This document shows, in pieces, positions 59,853-64,000 of a stretch of DNA of 64,000 nucleotides. Location of the stretch: positions 24,298,001-24,362,000 of the forward strand of contig CM032230.1 in the NCBI GenBank assembly GCA_019009955.1, read 5' to 3'. Below the pieces are notes generated by a model. The model ran no database searches, was not told the origin of the DNA, and worked only from the letters and a program-made list of their open reading frames with translations. Position numbers and translations under genes: made by a program. Positions within the stretch are counted from its first letter, which is position 1. Every line of letters starts with the position of its first letter. The stretch comes from Riptortus pedestris. Taxonomy: Eukaryota; Arthropoda; Insecta; Hemiptera; Alydidae.

Positions 59853-60232
59853 CCTTATTTATAGTACATTTTATTTGCAATAAAATTGGTTCTATACAAT
59901 CTTTCGATGCGACGTATAATAATGGAGATATTTCGAATTCCCGGAATTCTCCTTCTCTAACCCCCCCCCCCCCGGTTTTGATTTCAGCCATCAACAAACT
60001 CCACCTTTATTTTGGTATGAAACGCTTATATATGGAGTTTAGTTACAATCAAATAAGAACTGTTACCGCTAGATCGGTTACAGACAAGTATATATATATA
60101 ATTTTGAACGGACCTTATTTTCGTCATCTCCTAAGTAGGATCAATTGACATTTGAGGAAATTTTTTAAAAATCACGTCATGAATACGGCCTCAAAAGCTG
60201 ATTTTCCTTGAGGGAAATCTGCTAATAATACG
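59803..60232 (+). mobile_element. HINE-like element, core and 3' end
   Basis: Begins with (TA)n (59803-59850) instead of a 5' module, then core (TTCGATGCGACGTATAATAA), C-run, CGCTAGATCGGTTACAGACA, short TA tract, TTTTGAACGGACCTTATTTT, and the hairpin end TTTTCCTTGAGGGAAATCTG with CTAATAA. Confidence 0.8.
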
Positions 60233-60902
60233 CCAAATTCCAAAACAAAAATATAAAAGAATCAATGTTTTAATAACTCAAATATGCAATATATATTGGA
60301 ATAACAATTAGAGATTTCGTATTAAGATAATTTTGTATAATTGGGTCAACCTTTTAAAATTAATTTTTTCATTTGCAATACTATTTTATTATAGATTGAC
60401 CTATTTGGAAAATAGTGCCATATATATTTAAGATGTGAGCCAAATTATAACGAATCTAATACATTAATTGGTATAGAACAACGCCTACATTTGCAAAAAA
60501 AAAAGTACAAATATTTGGTCAAACTACTCTGGCATAAGTTTGTCAGAACAATATTTATGAGAGCGAAGGTTATCTCTTAAGTGACGGTTATCTTTGGATT
60601 CGGTTCATTGCCCAGGCAGTAAATGATAGTCCAATCCACGGCCAATTGAACTCTTATGCCGTTAATCATGTCAGCAGGACTGAGCAACCAATGTTGCCAT
60701 CTTTCATCTCTTTAAATGGGCATACTTATTCAGAAATGCTCCTTAGAAGCTTTTGAACTCGGTCTGAAATGTTACAAATTATTAGTTACGTAAGTGCCAA
60801 CAATTAGCATATTTAGTTTAATTGCAAATGTAAAAGTGTGGCTCAGGAATAACGAGAGAAATGTAAATGTTTGGAGTATTATGAATTTAACGAATAGATG
60901 TC
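60233..60902. other. Non-coding, nothing recognised
   Basis: AT-rich sequence between two HINE-like copies, with no motif. Confidence 0.4.
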
Positions 60903-61778
60903 CAAAAAAGTACGTAACGCAGGGCTGCGTAAACTAAGCAGATGTCAAACTTGCTCAACGTGTTTGCATTTATATCAAAAGGTAAAAGTTCAATGAAATT
61001 TTGGTAGTTAAGCTTTAAATAATGTATTTCATGACATAACAGGATTATGATGAGTAGGACTGAGGTTTTACTGAAAGCCGAAAACTAATAGATGCAAATA
61101 TCTCTGTTAATAATCAAGATAGTGAAAAAACGTTTTTGATACACATTTATAGAACATTTAATTTACAATAATTTATTTATTTAAATGAGTTCCGCAACGC
61201 CGACGATTTACTCATTATTCAATTGTGCACAAAAAAGCAAATACCAAAAAAAAAAGAGAAAGAAACGGAAAAAGAGTGAACATGGCATACGGTGGTTTTT
61301 GATACGGTTCATTGTCATACTAGTTGTACATGAAACAAACAATATTGTATATGGAAAAATCAGGGTGGTGAAAATAATATAAATGAAAATCCAGAATAAG
61401 AACAATAAATGAAAATGTAAAATAAGATTTGCTCTATGAACTTTTTCGATCTGACTTATAATAACGGTGATATTTCGAATTTTCAAAATGCCCACTGTAA
61501 ACCTCTCCCCCTTCGGTCCGATTTCAGCCGTTAATGAACTTAATCTTTTACATGTAATGTCCAAATATCCAGTTTGGTAAAGTTCACACAAAAGGTACGA
61601 CCGCTAGAGCTTCAACAGACAAATATATAAATCTATATAATAATACACATAATTCTGAATGGACCTCATTACCCTCATCTCCTAGGTAGGATTGAAAAAT
61701 ATTTGAGGAAATTTTCCGAAAATCGCGTCATGAGTACGACCTCAATAGCTGATTTATCTTTAAGGAAATCTGCTAGTG
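60903..61778 (+). mobile_element. HINE-like element, 5' module C, with internal insertion
   Basis: 5' end AAAAAAGTACGTAACGCAGG with AGCAGATGTC, module C to about 61170, an unrelated piece of about 260 bases (61170-61425), then core, short TA tract, 3' block and the end GGAAATCTGCTAG. All termini are present but mutated. Confidence 0.75.
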
Positions 61779-62626
61779 CTTTACAGTGCGTGAGACTTCT
61801 TGTTGGGATATTTCCGGCGAGTGATATTATGGCTTAACTCCAGTGGAGACGGAGGCAATTATTCAATATTTTCTGAGTTTTAAAACCCCACTTTTTTGGG
61901 TGATGGATGTGTTAATTACGTGGCTCTGTAAAAACCCCAAGCGCTGAACCTACCTCCCCACAGCCCTGTAATCATAGCCTGCTGGTCACGAGGATAGCCA
62001 AGGAGCCGACTAGGAACATGCGAGTAACAAACAGTTAGCTGAAGCCATTCCACACTGGAATTGCTGAGGCCACGCAAGGGCTGCGTGAACTAAGCAGACA
62101 TCCCACGTGATGGTATGACACACACTACTGATCTCTTCACACCATATTAAATTATACCATACAAATTATAAATATCTGATGAGTGGTAAAGCGGGGTTAC
62201 AGAAAATATGAATAACTAGCTCAACATTTGAGTTATGAAAAAAATGTCTAGGGCATTTATGGGCAAAATCTGAGCCGCTGTAAGATTTGATCTGGGCCGC
62301 GAGACGTTTTTAAAACCCAATTAAACAAAAATATTACACTTCTTACTCCAAATGAGGAAGATGAGAAGAGATTTGTGCGTTTGGCAGTACTTATAAATGC
62401 GAACAGTTCTTTTCAATGATGAAAGTTAATAAATCAAAAAGGCTACCTGACGATAATTTGGAAAATTCTTTACTTCTTTGTATCATTGGAATTAATCCAA
62501 ATATCGATAGATTAGTTTCCTAAATTCAAGCTCAAGTATCACATTGATTTCGATGTCGCTATTTAACTTCCGTTGTTTGTAATAATTTCAAATTTTACGA
62601 TTTAATTATAATGTTGTACCTATTTT
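61779..62626. other. Non-coding with one HINE-like 5' scrap
   Basis: CACGCAAGGGCTGCGTGAAC and AAGCAGACATCCCACGTG at about 62073-62109 are a decayed 5' end. The surrounding sequence (for example 61850-62060) is slightly more G+C-rich and may be another old repeat. Confidence 0.5.
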
Positions 62627-63184
62627 TAGCAGATTTCCCTTAAGGGAAATCAGCTATTGAGGTCGTACTCATGATGCGATTTTCGAAAAATTTCGTCAAA
62701 TGTCCATCGATCCTACCCAGGAGATGACGAAAATGAGGTCCGTTCAAAACTATATATATATATATATATATTTGTCTGTTAACAATCTAGCGGTCGCAAT
62801 TTTTGTTTAATCGTCCTCAAACTCGGTATTTAATCGTTTTATGTAAAAAGGAAGATCAAGTACGTTAACGGCTGAAATCGGACCAGTGGGAGGGGGGGGG
62901 GGTTAGAGGGGGGATTTTCAAAAATTCGATATATCTCCGTTATTATGCATCGGATCGATACATTTATTCTCTATCTTGAATATTAACTGAGATATTTGCA
63001 TTTTTCTGTTTTCAGCTTCTGAGATGAGATCGGCTAACTTCGGGTCTAGTCGTGAGTTTCCGTCAAGAGCTAGTTCGGGCCGTTCCCGTAACTGTTTGAC
63101 TCTCTATTCTGAAATTTCTCTGTTGTAAAACTTCACGTGGGAAATTTGCTTAGTTTACGCAGCCCCTGCGTGACGGACTTTTTT
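62627..63184 (-). mobile_element. HINE-like element, full length, 5' module B
   Basis: Reverse copy with both termini: TTTTTAGCAGATTTCCCTTA at the 3' end and GCAGCCCCTGCGTGACGGAC plus TTTTTT at the 5' end. Module B (GATGAGATCGGCTAACTTCG, GTCAAGAGCTAGTTCGGGCC) is nearly identical to the + copy at 42138, so these two are among the youngest. Its TA tract is only about 20 bases. The core has a small deletion after ATCGGATCGATACATTTATT. Confidence 0.87.
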
Positions 63185-63394
63185 CAATTCATTTTGTAAT
63201 TTTAATAAAGTGTATTAAATTACATTGTCGTATAATTTCATGTCTGATACTATCGTTAAAAATTATGGGCACTACTTTAAAATGCACTAATTTTAAACGC
63301 GGCCCACAAACGTATTTGCACACTAAAGTTTGGCCCACAACATGTCAAAGGTTGCTCACACCTGGTTTAAAGCAACGATTATAGAACACCAATA
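63185..63394. other. Short unassigned spacer
   Basis: No motif recognised. Contains GGCCCACAAACGT and GGCCCACAACATG direct repeats near 63302 and 63331, of unknown meaning. Confidence 0.35.
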
Positions 63395-63530
63395 TTTTAA
63401 AAAGGTTGGTTCTATAAATGTTTCGATCCGACTCATAACGGATATATTTGAATTTTCCAATTTCAACCATTAACTAATTAGTGTTGAATGAAACGGATAA
63501 ATATCGAGTATGGTATAGATCAAATAAACA
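63395..63530 (+). mobile_element. HINE-like core fragment
   Basis: AGGTTGGTTCTATAAATGTT, CGATCCGACTCATAACGGAT and GTATGGTATAGATCAAATAA in order. Heavily decayed, with no ends. Confidence 0.6.
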
Positions 63531-63599
63531 TTTTCTATTCAACACGCCAAGATCTTAATTGATAAAATCACACTTAATATTTGCTTCATATTGTGTAGT

Positions 63600-64000
63600 G
63601 ATGAAATAACAGCTTAATGGGTAGGAGTGGGGGTTTACTGAAGGCCATGTATTAAAAAATGCAAATATCTCTGTTAAAATTCAAGATAGAGAAACAATAT
63701 GTACAACAACATTTATAGGACATTAAATTTTCCATATGGTTGGTTCTATACAATTTTTCGATTTAACTAATAATAACGGATACATTTTGAAATTCTCCCT
63801 CGTTTATACCACCCCTCCCACTTTTCCGATTTCAGCCTAATACAAACTTAATATTTAGTTTTACAATAAATTTTTGCTTTGAAATTTAAGTTTGATAATG
63901 ATAAAACATGAATTTCGACCGATCTAGGGCATGGAGACACATTTTTAGCAGATTTCCCTTGAGGGAAGTTAGCTATTGAGGTCGTACTCATGACGGAGTT
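63600..64000. mobile_element. HINE-like core joined to an inverted 3' end at the window edge
   Basis: Forward module C/core from GGTTTACTGAAGGCCATGTA to GACCGATCTAGGGCATGGAG (about 63935). From 63941 the 3' end runs in reverse (TTTTTAGCAGATTTCCCTTG) and continues past the window edge. Same forward/reverse junction as at 6628. Confidence 0.75.

Noticed and set aside
61208..61591. 127-codon - strand frame.
   Set aside because: Lies across a HINE-like copy and its internal insertion; hydrophobic only because the DNA is AT-rich.

Overview
The window is nuclear DNA of a winged insect. It is AT-rich, its genes are split by GT-AG introns, and it is full of (TA)n and (CA)n microsatellites and degenerate transposable elements. 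An odorant receptor of the insect-only 7tm_6 type and a potassium channel very close to the fly Task6/Task7 channels point to insects. I cannot name the order or species with confidence. There are no prokaryotic features.

Three genes can be reconstructed exon by exon. (1) On the + strand, about 5.9-18.05 kb, lies the 3' part of a TASK-type two-pore K+ channel: three exons (5899-6054, 9607-10112, 17831-18049) whose phases join cleanly. The first exon(s), with the start codon and first membrane segment, were not found. (2) On the - strand, 36.5-41.05 kb, lies an odorant receptor: four in-phase exons covering about 372 residues, with the short last exon not located. (3) On the - strand, 43.25-51.68 kb, lies a complete nine-exon histidine acid phosphatase of the multiple inositol polyphosphate phosphatase (MINPP) family, 423 residues, with signal peptide and RHGTRFP motif. 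The residues expected to be HAE near the C-terminus read HSS. The genes do not form a pathway; they are independent neighbours.

The dominant non-genic content is one repeat family with about 20 copies or fragments, in both orientations, at 0.8-6.8, 29.5, 32.4-36.1, 42.1-47.1 and 54.6-64 kb. Full copies are about 560-740 bp. They start AAAGTCCGTCACGCAGGGGC with a short hairpin, carry AGCAGATTTCCC near the 5' end and its reverse complement at the 3' end, have a central (TA)n tract, and end in a hairpin followed by CTGCTAA. This is the layout of Helentron-associated (HINE/DINE-1-like) nonautonomous elements. Three interchangeable 5' modules are attached to a shared core and 3' end, and several copies are nested or inverted at the (TA)n tract.

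Other mobile DNA includes three fragments of one non-LTR retrotransposon family (53.5-54.4, 57.9-58.1 and 58.6-59.8 kb), a decayed reverse transcriptase inside an odorant receptor intron (37.25-37.6 kb), a decayed PIF/Harbinger transposase (about 52.95-53.2 kb), three tRNA-derived SINEs, and a non-LTR 3' tail with a minisatellite that interrupts a HINE-like copy (55.16-55.84 kb). The 20-32 kb stretch is AT-rich intergenic DNA in which I recognise no gene.
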